A stretch of DNA of 6,309 nt, from positions 1-6,309 of the forward strand of contig JALQVQ010000252.1 of the NCBI GenBank assembly GCA_023260315.1, given 5' to 3'. Numbering within the stretch: position 1 is the first letter of the stretch; every line of letters begins with the position of its first letter. Below are positions 1-6,309 of this stretch, in pieces. This DNA is from Burkholderiaceae bacterium. GTDB taxonomy: Bacteria > Pseudomonadota > Gammaproteobacteria > Burkholderiales > Burkholderiaceae_C. Under the pieces are notes generated by a model. That model had not been told where the DNA came from. It worked only from the letters and a program-made list of their open reading frames with translations, and did no database searches. The translations under genes and the position numbers were made by a program.

Positions 1-225
1 ACAGATGCAGCGTTCGCGGCATTGCCAGCGGGCACGGTCGAGAATCTTCTCAAGCCCGAGAACATTGCAACGCTCGCTGGAATTCTTACCTACCACGTGC
101 TGCCGGGAAAGGTGATGTCAGCTGACATCGCTGGCAAGTCACTCGACGCCGCTACCGTGCAGGGCATGAATCTCGCTATCGATGCAACCGACGGTGTAAC
201 AGTCAACGGCGCGAATGTGGCCGCC
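1..225 (+). pseudogene. Fasciclin (FAS1) domain protein, 5' off-window and 3'-truncated
   Basis: The frame is open from base 1 and reads TDAAFAALPAGTVENLLKPE, then an LTYHVLPGKV segment and VTVNGANV at about 199-219. These are typical of the middle and late part of a FAS1 domain, a fold found in secreted or surface proteins linked to adhesion; the actual role here is unknown. The start lies upstream of the window. In the family, NGANV is normally followed by a segment ending in a motif such as NGVIHVID and a last strand, roughly 25-30 residues. Here the protein instead becomes AAHAIRLNDRGGG and stays open to a TGA at 613-615, but that stretch is the antisense of the DUF2062 gene and has no fasciclin character. 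I therefore end the recognisable gene near 225. It is either a broken gene or one side of a chimeric join. The family call is firm; the exact breakpoint is not. Confidence 0.72.
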
Positions 226-636
226 CACGCCATTCGCCTCAACGATCGGGGCGGGGGCCTCGTGCAGTTGTTGCAGCCTTGCCTCAAGCACGTCGGGAGA
301 GCGCACAGGGCCGTCGCCACGATGCAGCAGCCAGTCGCCCAACTTATAGGCGCCGTAATACACCGGCCCAAAAGTCACCGGGTTGGTCACCAGTGTGCTG
401 CCGATCGCCACTGGCAGGTTGGCGCGCAGCACGACGGCGGCGGTTGCCGCCAGGGGGATTTGCGCGATCGGCACCAGCAGACCAAAAAACAGGCCCAGCG
501 CCAGACCGGCAGCAATGCCTTTTCGGCTCATGTGCCACAGGCGAGGGTGTGCCAGCGCGGGGCCCATCCACCGCAGCCAACGGTTGGCCTGGATGCTCTC
601 CCGAGTCGGCAGTGATTGGGCGATGCGTCGGATCAT
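139..636 (-). CDS. DUF2062 domain membrane protein, C-terminus replaced at a junction
   Basis: The ATG at 636 gives MIRRIAQSLPTRESIQANRW, followed by LRWMGPALAHPRLWHMSRKG, a hydrophobic stretch at residues 41-70 and RANLPVAIGSTLVTNPVTFGPVYYGAYKLGDWLL at about 71-104. This is the DUF2062 pattern: a basic N-terminus, a helix with a GLFFG motif, then NLP...TNP..FGP.YY. The family is a small inner-membrane protein of unknown function. Family members usually carry another C-terminal hydrophobic helix, which is absent. From about residue 137 (near base 225) the reading frame is the antisense of the fasciclin gene, and it ends at an unrelated TGA (139-141). The in-frame TTG at 669 is less likely because the family begins close to the basic RR...LPT segment. 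No strong Shine-Dalgarno precedes 636. It is divergent from rsuA with a 71-bp gap. The stable product, if any, would have a scrambled tail of about 28 residues. Confidence 0.75.
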   Translation of the reverse strand: MIRRIAQSLPTRESIQANRWLRWMGPALAHPRLWHMSRKGIAAGLALGLFFGLLVPIAQIPLAATAAVVLRANLPVAIGSTLVTNPVTFGPVYYGAYKLGDWLLHRGDGPVRSPDVLEARLQQLHEAPAPIVEANGVGGHIRAVDCYTVGCIDSEIHALHGSGVE

Positions 637-707
637 GACAGCGTATTTTGCCCCGATAACGGTGTGCAAATTTCTGTAACGCTGATTTATCGAGCGACAA
701 TAGGGAT

Positions 708-1439
708 ATGAGTGAAAAACGTTGGCAAGATGTGCTGTTCTCGCAGGGGTTTGGGACCCGCAGGGTCTGTTTGGGCTTGATCCAGCAGGGCCTGGTCACA
801 CACAACGGTGAGGACGTCGAAGACCCAGACGCGTGGGTGGAGACGGACGACCTGTTTTTCACGGTGCAGGGCGAACGCTGGCCCTACCACGACCATGCTT
901 ACCTGATGTTGCACAAGCCCGCTGGGACGGAGTGTTCTCAGAAAGCCAGTTTGTACCCAAGCATCTACACGCTTCTGCCGAGCCCACTGCGTCAGCGTGG
1001 CGGCGGTGCTGCGGCGGGTGTTCAAGCTGTGGGGCGCTTGGATCAAGACACCACTGGGTTGTTGATTTTGTCAGACGATGGCAAGTTCATTCACCGGCTC
1101 ACATCACCCAAACACCACGTTCCCAAGGTCTACGAGGTCACCACGAAACACCCGTTGGATGCCAGCCAGATTGAGCGTCTTGTAGCAGGTGTGGTCCTTG
1201 ACGATGACCCCAAGCCAGTTGCCGCGCATGCCGCGGTACAAACGGGAACGCACACCCTGACGCTCACCCTGACCCAGGGGAAATACCACCAGGTGAAGCG
1301 CATGCTCGCCGCCGTGAGTAACCGTGTTGAGGGTTTGCACCGCAGCCAAATCGGCTCGCTGACGTTGGCCGATTTGCCTGAAGGGGCGTGGCGCTGGCTG
1401 ACGCCGGACGAGGTCAAGCAGGTCAGCGCCAAAACCTAA
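708..1439 (+). CDS. rsuA: 16S rRNA pseudouridine synthase, RsuA family
   Basis: This 243-residue protein resembles RsuA, which isomerises a uridine (U516 in E. coli 16S rRNA) to pseudouridine during 30S assembly in the cytoplasm. An S4-like RNA-binding segment lies at about residues 3-58 (VLFSQGFGTRR...GLVTHNGEDVEDP). The catalytic domain begins near YLMLHKPAG. GRLDQDTTGLLILSDDG carries the catalytic aspartate at residue 112, followed by HRLTSPKHHVPKVYEV and GKYHQVKRMLAAVSNRVEGLHR, all hallmarks of the RsuA/RluB/E/F family. The TSPKHH and YHQVKRM segments fit RsuA best. It is slightly longer than E. coli RsuA (231 aa), partly because of a small Gly/Ala/Arg-rich insertion (RQRGGGAAAG) just before the catalytic motif. 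The only purine-rich stretch upstream (AGGG, 702-705) sits unusually close to the ATG. It is convergent with guaC across 29 bp, with no clear terminator between them. A related member (RluE-like) cannot be fully excluded. Confidence 0.9.
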   Translation: MSEKRWQDVLFSQGFGTRRVCLGLIQQGLVTHNGEDVEDPDAWVETDDLFFTVQGERWPYHDHAYLMLHKPAGTECSQKASLYPSIYTLLPSPLRQRGGGAAAGVQAVGRLDQDTTGLLILSDDGKFIHRLTSPKHHVPKVYEVTTKHPLDASQIERLVAGVVLDDDPKPVAAHAAVQTGTHTLTLTLTQGKYHQVKRMLAAVSNRVEGLHRSQIGSLTLADLPEGAWRWLTPDEVKQVSAKT

Positions 1440-1468
1440 ATCGGCTCGGCGCTGGGTGCCTGCAAGGC

Positions 1469-2446
1469 TCACATCAACAGGTGTTCACCGGCGTTATCGC
1501 CGCCCAAAATCACATAGTTGACACGTCGAATATCGAGCAGCTTGGTGCCACCCGCGTACGAAATTGAGCTCTGGATGTCTTGCTCCATCTCGACCAAGGT
1601 GTTGGCGAGCTTGCCCTTGACGGGTTCCAAAATGCGTTTGCCTTCAACGTGCTTGTACTCGCCTTTGTTGAAGTCGCTCGCTGAGCCGTAGTACTCCTTG
1701 AAGAGCTTGCCGTCGACCTCGACTGTGGCGCCTGGGCTCTCTTCGTGGCCTGCGAGCATGGAGCCAATCATGACCATTGAGGCGCCAAAGCGGATGCTTT
1801 TCGCCACGTCACCGTGCTCGCGAATGCCACCGTCAGCGATGATGGGTTTTGTCGCCACGCGGGCGCACCACTTCAGCGCTGACAGTTGCCAGCCACCCGT
1901 CCCGAAGCCTGTTTTCAGCTTGGTGATACAGACCTTGCCTGGGCCGATACCCACTTTGGTGGCGTCAGCGCCCCAGTTTTCGAGGTCGATCACCGCTTCG
2001 GGGGTGCCAACGTTACCCGCAATCACAAAGGCTTTGGGCAAGTGTTGCTTGAGGTAGCCGATCATTTTTTGAACGCTGTCGGCATGACCGTGTGCGATGT
2101 CGATCGTGATGTATTCGGGCGTCAGGCCCTCAGCCTTCAGTTGGTCAACGGTGGCGTAATCGGGGGCCTTTACACCCAAAGAGATGGAGGCGAAAACGCC
2201 TTTGCCTTGCATCTCGCGAACGAAAGCCACGTTATCAAGGTCGAAGCGGTGCATGACATAAAAGTAGCCGTTGCGTGCCATCCATTCACAGATGGACTCG
2301 TTCACGACGGTCTTCATGTTGGCAGGGACAACGGGGATTCTGAAGCTGCGGTCACCCAGCTGGACGCTGGCATCGCACTCTGAGCGACTTTCCACCCGGC
2401 ATTTGCGAGGCAGAAGCAGAACGTTGTCGTAATCAAAAATTTCCAT
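1469..2446 (-). CDS. guaC: GMP reductase
   Basis: This 325-residue protein matches the shorter bacterial type of GMP reductase found in Firmicutes and others. It reductively deaminates GMP to IMP with NADPH, releasing ammonia, and so recycles guanine nucleotides to the purine branch point. The start [16 protein letters not shown]...SRSECDAS is characteristic. VVPANMKTV lies at about residues 39-47, ITIDIAHGH near 113-121, and [12 protein letters not shown] carries the catalytic cysteine at residue 173. Further on are [25 protein letters not shown] and SSISYAGG. No CBS pair is present, unlike most IMP dehydrogenases. The frame is open upstream to 2563, but the family start is the ATG at 2446, preceded by GGGAA about 7-8 bases away; the extra 39 codons are leader RNA, not protein. 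It is divergent from uvrD and convergent with rsuA. The leader contains a notable predicted structure that could mask the ribosome-binding site (annotated separately). Confidence 0.93.
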   Translation of the reverse strand: MEIFDYDNVLLLPRKCRVESRSECDASVQLGDRSFRIPVVPANMKTVVNESICEWMARNGYFYVMHRFDLDNVAFVREMQGKGVFASISLGVKAPDYATVDQLKAEGLTPEYITIDIAHGHADSVQKMIGYLKQHLPKAFVIAGNVGTPEAVIDLENWGADATKVGIGPGKVCITKLKTGFGTGGWQLSALKWCARVATKPIIADGGIREHGDVAKSIRFGASMVMIGSMLAGHEESPGATVEVDGKLFKEYYGSASDFNKGEYKHVEGKRILEPVKGKLANTLVEMEQDIQSSISYAGGTKLLDIRRVNYVILGGDNAGEHLLM

Positions 2447-2454
2447 GGCTGGTT

Positions 2455-2573
2455 CCCAAGTTCCTAAAACTAACAAAAGGATTTGCGCGGTACCGAAATA
2501 CCCAGAAGTCGGTTCGCGCAGAGCACTTGGTTTGTTGTCCGGCCAAAAAAAACCGGACGCCAAAAAACTTGGG
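2455..2573 (-). promoter_or_regulatory. Candidate structured 5' leader of guaC (three-way junction)
   Basis: Read in the guaC RNA direction, the leader contains CCCAAGTT (2573-2566) and, about 110 nt later, its perfect complement AACTTGGG (2462-2455). The latter runs directly into the guaC Shine-Dalgarno region. This closing helix can gain two more G-C pairs across an AA bulge. It encloses two hairpins. Hairpin A is GTCCGG/CCGGAC (2558-2553 with 2542-2537, loop rich in T). Hairpin B is TGCGCG/CGCGCA (2520-2515 with 2489-2484) stacked on ACCGA/TCGGT (2513-2509 with 2496-2492), with a 12-nt loop. A second CCAAGT between the hairpins can pair 6 bp with ACTTGG of the same 3' strand, giving a possible alternative fold. 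The layout suggests control of translation initiation. No known riboswitch class is recognised; the ligand or factor is unknown. The pairings are read directly; the function is inferred. Confidence 0.45.
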
Positions 2574-2584
2574 CCCGGTGACTG

Positions 2585-2614
2585 ATTTTACCGAATTTTC
2601 AACCCGCTGGTGAA
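2585..2614 (-). promoter_or_regulatory. Candidate sigma-70 promoter of guaC
   Basis: On the minus strand TTCACC (2614-2609) is followed by an 18-bp spacer and TAAAAT (2590-2585). The -10 box matches the consensus at five of six positions and the -35 at four of six. A start about 7 nt downstream (near 2578) would begin the transcript immediately before the first strand of the predicted closing helix, giving a leader of about 130 nt. The agreement between promoter position and start of structure raises confidence somewhat. Confidence 0.42.
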
Positions 2615-2639
2615 CCAAAAGAAAAGCAAATTTGACTGT

Positions 2640-2644
2640 GGAGG
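2640..2644 (+). promoter_or_regulatory. Strong Shine-Dalgarno GGAGG upstream of uvrD
   Basis: GGAGG lies 8 nt before an ATG at 2653 that is out of frame with uvrD, and 16 nt before the ATG at 2661 favoured for uvrD. The spacing suits the out-of-frame ATG and is too long for normal direct initiation at 2661. It therefore bears on how uvrD translation starts. Confidence 0.5.
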
Positions 2645-2652
2645 TTCCTACA

Positions 2653-2682
2653 ATGGCGGCATGTCTCTTTTATCGTCACTGA
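2653..2682 (+). CDS. Possible 9-codon upstream ORF overlapping the uvrD start
   Basis: ATG at 2653 encodes MAACLFYRH and stops at TGA 2680-2682. It overlaps the uvrD start (2661) in another frame. It has a better placed Shine-Dalgarno (GGAGG, 8-nt spacing) than uvrD itself, so ribosomes could initiate here and dampen uvrD, or reinitiate backwards after termination. A peptide this short has no recognisable function, and the ORF could be chance. Confidence 0.2.
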   Translation: MAACLFYRH

Positions 2683-5069
2683 ACCCCGAACAGACCCAAG
2701 CGGTCACTCTGCCTAACGAACACGCCTTGATCTTGGCTGGGGCAGGGTCTGGCAAAACCCGGGTGCTGACGACCCGCATCGCATGGTTACTCGAGACGGG
2801 GCAGGTCAGTCCGGGCGGGATTTTGGCCGTCACCTTTACCAACAAGGCGGCCAAGGAGATGATGGCCCGCCTGAGTGCGCAGCTCCCCGTCAACGTGCGG
2901 GGGATGTGGATCGGTACCTTCCACGGTCTTTGCAACCGATTTTTGCGGGCCCATGCGCAGTTGGTTGGCTTGCCGCAAACATTCCAGATTTTGGATACGC
3001 AGGACCAACTGTCCGCAATGAAGCGCCTGTGTAAGCAATACAAAATCGACGCCGAGCGTTTTCCGCCTAAAGAGTTGGTGTGGTTCGTCGCGGGGGCCAA
3101 AGAGGATGGCTTGCGTCCAGGCGATATCGAAGTGCGTGATCCAGACACGCGAAAAAAAGTTGAAATCTACGCCCTCTATGAAGCGCAGTGTCAGCGCGAG
3201 GGCGTGGTTGATTTTGGCGAGCTGATTTTGCGCAGCTATGAATTGCTGCGCGACAACGCAGCGGTGCGTGCCCATTACCAACGCCGCTTCAGGCATTTGT
3301 TGGTCGATGAGTTCCAAGACACCAACCGGCTGCAGTACGAGTGGCTGAAGCTGCTGGCGGGTGGCGATAACGCGATGCTCGCGGTCGGGGATGATGACCA
3401 GAGCATTTACGCGTTTCGTGGTGCGCGCGTCGGTAACATGGCCGACTTTGTGCGTGAATTCAACGTCAAGCATCAGATCAAGTTGGAGCACAACTACCGC
3501 AGTTGCAGCAACATTTTGGATACCGCCAACACCCTGATCAGCAACAACCGCCAGCGTCTGGGCAAGAATCTGCGCACCGAAGCGGGGGAGGGGGAGTTGG
3601 TCCGCGCCATGGAGGCGCCCTCGGATTACGCTGAAGCCGATTGGTTGATGGATGAGATCAAACAATTGGTTCGTGAAGGGGTGCCACGTCAAGAAATGGC
3701 CGTCCTTTATCGCAGCAACGCACAGAGCCGAGTGATTGAAACGGGCCTGTTTAACAACAGCATCCCTTACCGCGTGTATGGTGGCCTGCGCTTTTTTGAG
3801 CGCGCTGAAATTAAAAACGCCTTGGCTTATCTGCGCCTCATCGAGAACCCGCGGGACGACACCAGCTTTCTGCGGGTGGTCAATTTTCCGCCGCGTGGCA
3901 TCGGTGCGCGCAGCATTGAGCAGTTACAAGATGCCGCTGCCAGTCATCAGTGCGCGCTTTCGGACGCGGTCGACGCCGTGTCCGGCAAGGCGGGCACCAA
4001 TTTGCGTGCTTTCGTCGCGAAAATTGACATTTTGCGGGAGCAGTCGGTCGGCAAAAATCTGCGTGACATCATCGAGATGGTGATTGATCAATCCGGGTTG
4101 GTGACGCACTATGAGGCGGAGCGCGAGGGGCAAGACCGCGTTGAAAACTTGGGCGAATTGGTGAACGCGGCAGAGAGTTTTGTGAGCCAAGAGGGGTTCG
4201 GACGCGAAGCAGTTGCGTTGCCAGAGGATGACGTTCGTGTGAACGCCGAGTTACAGGCGCTAAACGATCACCTGAACGCCAACTTCACCGCACCCGATGC
4301 CACTTTTGATGACACGCTACCTTTCGAGGCTTTGGCCACCGAGCGGCCAAACCAGGCGCCCACGACGGGGGTTGGCGTGCCAGCGCCTGACGCGGAAACC
4401 GGCGAGGTTTTGTCGCCTCTGGCCGCTTTCCTGACACACGCGGCTTTGGAGGCGGGCGATAACCAAGCCTCGACGGGGCAGGACGCGGTTCAGTTGATGA
4501 CGGTTCACGCCTCCAAAGGCTTGGAGTTTGACGTGGTCTTCATCACTGGCCTCGAAGAGGGGCTGTTCCCCAACGAGCGAGCGTTAGCCGACTTCGATGG
4601 CCTTGAGGAGGAGCGACGTTTGATGTACGTGGCCATCACCCGCGCCCGTAAGCGCCTTTACCTCACGCATGCGCAGACCCGCATGCTGCATGGGCAGACG
4701 CGCTACAACATTCGAAGCCGTTTCTTTGATGAGTTGCCTGAAAACACCATGAAATGGTTGTCACCCCCAAGGGGGCAATTCTCCACCCCGAGCGGGGGTG
4801 GCTTTCCGCGCGAGGCACGGGCACTTTCGCCTGCCTGGTCGCCTGCTTGGCATGGTGATGTTTCAGCCCCTAGCCCAGAACCGTCCACCCGTGGCGCTGC
4901 GGCCGCTGGCATTCGAACGGGGTTGAGCGTGTTTCACGCCAAGTTTGGAGAGGGGCGCGTGCTGGCGGTTGAGGGCCAGGGGGACGACGCGCGCGCGCAG
5001 GTCAACTTCTCACGCCACGGCACCAAATGGTTGGCACTCAGTGTGGCGAAACTGACCGTGGTGGAGTGA
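2661..5069 (+). CDS. uvrD: ATP-dependent DNA helicase UvrD (superfamily 1A)
   Basis: An 802-residue 3'-5' SF1A helicase that in E. coli acts in nucleotide excision and mismatch repair. All motifs are present: Q-motif NPEQ at 8-11, Walker A AGAGSGKT at 26-33, Ia TFTNKAA at 58-64, Walker B VDEFQD with catalytic DE at 216-217, III GDDDQS at 243-248, IV EHNYRS at 276-281, V VHASKGLEF at 615-623, and VI YVAITRARKRL at 656-666. The C-terminus (KFGEGRV near 761, then KWLALSVAKL) is the Tudor-like tail of UvrD/PcrA, lacking in Rep. It is longer than E. coli UvrD (720 aa), mainly from an acidic, proline-rich stretch at about 515-582 and a Ser/Pro/Gly/Ala linker at about 702-750. The family begins with SLNPEQ, so ATG 2661 is preferred over the in-frame GTG at 2610. 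Divergent from guaC; convergent with the next gene 16 bp away. Confidence 0.93.
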   Translation: MSLLSSLNPEQTQAVTLPNEHALILAGAGSGKTRVLTTRIAWLLETGQVSPGGILAVTFTNKAAKEMMARLSAQLPVNVRGMWIGTFHGLCNRFLRAHAQLVGLPQTFQILDTQDQLSAMKRLCKQYKIDAERFPPKELVWFVAGAKEDGLRPGDIEVRDPDTRKKVEIYALYEAQCQREGVVDFGELILRSYELLRDNAAVRAHYQRRFRHLLVDEFQDTNRLQYEWLKLLAGGDNAMLAVGDDDQSIYAFRGARVGNMADFVREFNVKHQIKLEHNYRSCSNILDTANTLISNNRQRLGKNLRTEAGEGELVRAMEAPSDYAEADWLMDEIKQLVREGVPRQEMAVLYRSNAQSRVIETGLFNNSIPYRVYGGLRFFERAEIKNALAYLRLIENPRDDTSFLRVVNFPPRGIGARSIEQLQDAAASHQCALSDAVDAVSGKAGTNLRAFVAKIDILREQSVGKNLRDIIEMVIDQSGLVTHYEAEREGQDRVENLGELVNAAESFVSQEGFGREAVALPEDDVRVNAELQALNDHLNANFTAPDATFDDTLPFEALATERPNQAPTTGVGVPAPDAETGEVLSPLAAFLTHAALEAGDNQASTGQDAVQLMTVHASKGLEFDVVFITGLEEGLFPNERALADFDGLEEERRLMYVAITRARKRLYLTHAQTRMLHGQTRYNIRSRFFDELPENTMKWLSPPRGQFSTPSGGGFPREARALSPAWSPAWHGDVSAPSPEPSTRGAAAAGIRTGLSVFHAKFGEGRVLAVEGQGDDARAQVNFSRHGTKWLALSVAKLTVVE
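4764..4801. repeat. GC-rich palindromes inside the uvrD linker
   Basis: Two short inverted repeats lie close together: CCCCC-AA-GGGGG (4764-4775) and CCACCCC...GGGGTGG (4783-4789 with 4795-4801, 5-nt loop). They encode the Pro/Gly-rich residues 702-714 of the UvrD C-terminal linker. The arrangement looks like an intergenic palindromic (REP-like) element placed in frame within a flexible linker, although low-complexity coding sequence could give the same pattern. Confidence 0.4.
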
Positions 5070-5085
5070 GCGTCTTGCCCGTGAC

Positions 5086-5871
5086 TCAGGCGCGCGTGTC
5101 AACGCGGTGTTCGATCACGAAGCTGTCGCGGTAGGTGAGGTAAATCGAGGCGAAGAACATCGCAGCGAGCAACATGCCCAGAGGGGCAATAAGCGCCGCG
5201 ATCATGCCAGGGCCACCCATTCCCGCCACGACGGTCACGACCACCAAGCTGACCATCGAAAACAGAACAAACCAACTCGCCATGTAAATGAGCATGGCGC
5301 CTTTGTTTTTCCAACAGGCGGCGAGGCTGAAAAACAAGCTTTTCGCGGGCGGCACGTCATGCCAATAAACCAGCGCAGGGGCGTGCCAGAACATGGCGCC
5401 CATGGGGAAATACAAGAGGGTGCCCAGCCACATGGCTCGGTAGAAGCCATCGGATTCGATCATCTCTTGCGTGATGGGCTCACCGAACAGGTAGACCTTG
5501 GCAAACAAACCGCCATCCACTAGGACGGTCGCGCCGATCAAAAGCAAGAAGGCCACGGTGTAGAGCGCGCCCAGGTGCAAGATGGCCAAGCGTTTTTCCT
5601 GGCCATGCGTCAGGGCTGTGAACAACACTTTCGGCATTGGAAAGGTGCCAGCCATGGCCAGTGCCGAGGCCTGCATCAAACCAACTGTCGCGGCAGGCAA
5701 AACCATGAGGGCGAGTGCGCCACCCACCACGGGTACCATCGTGACCACCGATAACAACCCCATGAACAAGAAAAACAAACCGCCCAGCGCCAGCGGTTGT
5801 TTGAAGAATGTCCGCATACCGTCTCGGACCCAATTGGCGCCGGTTCGGGGTGTGACGAGGTTCAGTTTCAT
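5086..5871 (-). CDS. BPSS1780-family membrane protein
   Basis: This 261-residue protein begins [26 protein letters not shown] and then has about six hydrophobic helices (roughly residues 28-48, 51-73, 96-118, 147-170, 192-215 and 222-246), ending in [10 protein letters not shown]. The N-terminal pattern of a short V-P-...-G..W...G...F...P segment before the first helix and the conserved YRD near the C-terminus fit the BPSS1780-type family of betaproteobacterial membrane proteins, whose function is unknown. It has no signal peptide or enzymatic motif that I can see. Its ATG overlaps the thrB stop in an ATGA (5871-5868) and has no strong Shine-Dalgarno of its own, so translation is probably coupled to thrB and both lie on one transcript. 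The C-terminus faces uvrD tail to tail with a 16-bp gap and no visible terminator hairpin. Confidence 0.82.
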   Translation of the reverse strand: MKLNLVTPRTGANWVRDGMRTFFKQPLALGGLFFLFMGLLSVVTMVPVVGGALALMVLPAATVGLMQASALAMAGTFPMPKVLFTALTHGQEKRLAILHLGALYTVAFLLLIGATVLVDGGLFAKVYLFGEPITQEMIESDGFYRAMWLGTLLYFPMGAMFWHAPALVYWHDVPPAKSLFFSLAACWKNKGAMLIYMASWFVLFSMVSLVVVTVVAGMGGPGMIAALIAPLGMLLAAMFFASIYLTYRDSFVIEHRVDTRA

Positions 5872-6309
5872 AAGCTAATCGGGTGCAGCCGCCGCTGCAA
5901 AATGATGCGTTCAAAATGGGTTGGGTCATGCGGGGTGAGCAAACTGGCTTCCCGCGGCAGGTAAAAGTCCCACAGCCGTGAAATCCAGAAGCGCAAAGCC
6001 GCCGCTCGCAGCATGGGGTTGATCAAGCCACGTTCAGCCGCCGTCAGCGGCCGCGCTGCTTGGTAGGCAGCCAGTGTGGCATGCAAGCGGTCGTTGTCCC
6101 ATGTGCCGGTCGACAAATCGGTGCACCAGTCATTCAGGCACACGCACAAATCAAACAACCACGTGTCGTCGCCTGCGAAGTAAAAATCAAACACACCCGT
6201 GAGCGTTTCACCCTCGAACATGGCATTGTCGCGGAACAGGTCCGCATGGACCGGGCCAATGGGTAAAGCCTTGTATTCGGGGAGGGCTTGCACGTGATTT
6301 TGAAAAGCG
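5868..6309 (-). CDS. thrB: Homoserine kinase (APH-fold ThrB), C-terminal part
   Basis: The reading frame is open to the right edge, so the N-terminus is outside the window; the in-frame GTG at 6293 is internal. The visible 146 residues contain [16 protein letters not shown], the catalytic loop of the aminoglycoside-phosphotransferase fold (H.D....N, with the Asp as likely catalytic base), and [11 protein letters not shown], the metal-binding Asp region equivalent to [18 protein letters not shown] and [22 protein letters not shown], with [10 protein letters not shown], are typical of the APH-type homoserine kinase used by many proteobacteria in place of the GHMP-type enzyme. It phosphorylates homoserine with ATP on the way to threonine. 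It is followed by the membrane-protein gene with a 4-nt ATGA overlap. Another APH-fold kinase is possible in principle, but the LFRDN...DFYFAG and [10 protein letters not shown] segments argue strongly for ThrB. Confidence 0.9.
   Translation of the reverse strand, partial: AFQNHVQALPEYKALPIGPVHADLFRDNAMFEGETLTGVFDFYFAGDDTWLFDLCVCLNDWCTDLSTGTWDNDRLHATLAAYQAARPLTAAERGLINPMLRAAALRFWISRLWDFYLPREASLLTPHDPTHFERIILQRRLHPISL

Noticed and set aside
226..615. Fasciclin protein extended to the TGA at 613-615 as a genuine fusion domain
   Set aside because: The tail is the exact antisense of a clear DUF2062 gene and is a basic, Gln/Arg/His-rich sequence with no domain character.
637..707. Divergent promoters for the DUF2062 gene and rsuA
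   Set aside because: Only weak matches to -35/-10 boxes with poor spacing were found in this 71-bp gap, so none is annotated.
1440..1468. Bidirectional terminator between rsuA and guaC
   Set aside because: Only 4-5 bp imperfect hairpins without a T tract are visible in the 29-bp gap.
2537..2558. GTCCGG/CCGGAC hairpin with a run of eight A/T as an intrinsic terminator
   Set aside because: The T run lies in the loop, not after the stem, and the hairpin is upstream of both genes; it fits better as part of the guaC leader.
2447..2563. 39-residue N-terminal extension of GMP reductase
   Set aside because: The extension is unlike any GMP reductase N-terminus, and the family begins at MEIFDYDNV (2446) with a usable Shine-Dalgarno; the stretch is better read as leader RNA.
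2787..3692. 301-codon minus-strand ORF inside uvrD
   Set aside because: It is the antisense of strongly conserved helicase motifs and resembles no protein family; it is a GC-driven shadow.

Overview
The window looks like chromosomal DNA of a betaproteobacterium, most likely Burkholderiales and possibly Comamonadaceae-like. This rests on recognisable protein families (a UvrD beginning SLNPEQ...LPNEHALILAGAGSGKT, an APH-fold homoserine kinase, a BPSS1780-type membrane protein, a DUF2062 protein) and on moderately high GC. It is mainly housekeeping sequence; no mobile element, CRISPR array, tRNA or rRNA was seen.

Layout. Bases 1-~225 hold the 3' part of a FAS1 (fasciclin) gene on +. It stops matching its family abruptly and runs into the 3' side of a DUF2062 membrane-protein gene on - (636 to ~225). 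Both genes lack their C-terminal ends, so 215-260 looks like a recombination, deletion or assembly junction. After a 71-bp divergent gap comes rsuA (708-1439, +), which makes a 16S rRNA pseudouridine. It converges on guaC (2446-1469, -), a GMP reductase. guaC and uvrD (2661-5069, +) are divergent across a 214-bp gap. uvrD converges on a two-gene unit on -: the end of thrB (running off the right edge) followed by a six-helix BPSS1780-family membrane protein, joined by an ATGA overlap.

The strongest lead outside the genes is the guaC leader. A plausible promoter places the transcript start just before an 8-bp helix half (AACTTGGG on + at 2566-2573). Its perfect partner (CCCAAGTT on + at 2455-2462) lies over the guaC ribosome-binding region. 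This helix encloses two further hairpins, giving a three-way-junction layout like a translation-controlling riboswitch or other cis-regulator. A second, 6-nt complement of the same 3' strand could support an alternative fold. I recognise no known riboswitch class in it.

Smaller leads are the uvrD start region (a strong Shine-Dalgarno placed for an out-of-frame 9-codon ORF overlapping the uvrD start), an extra ~65-residue acidic/proline-rich segment in UvrD, and GC-rich palindromes in the UvrD C-terminal linker. The genes serve separate tasks (rRNA modification, purine salvage, DNA repair, threonine synthesis) and do not form a single pathway.
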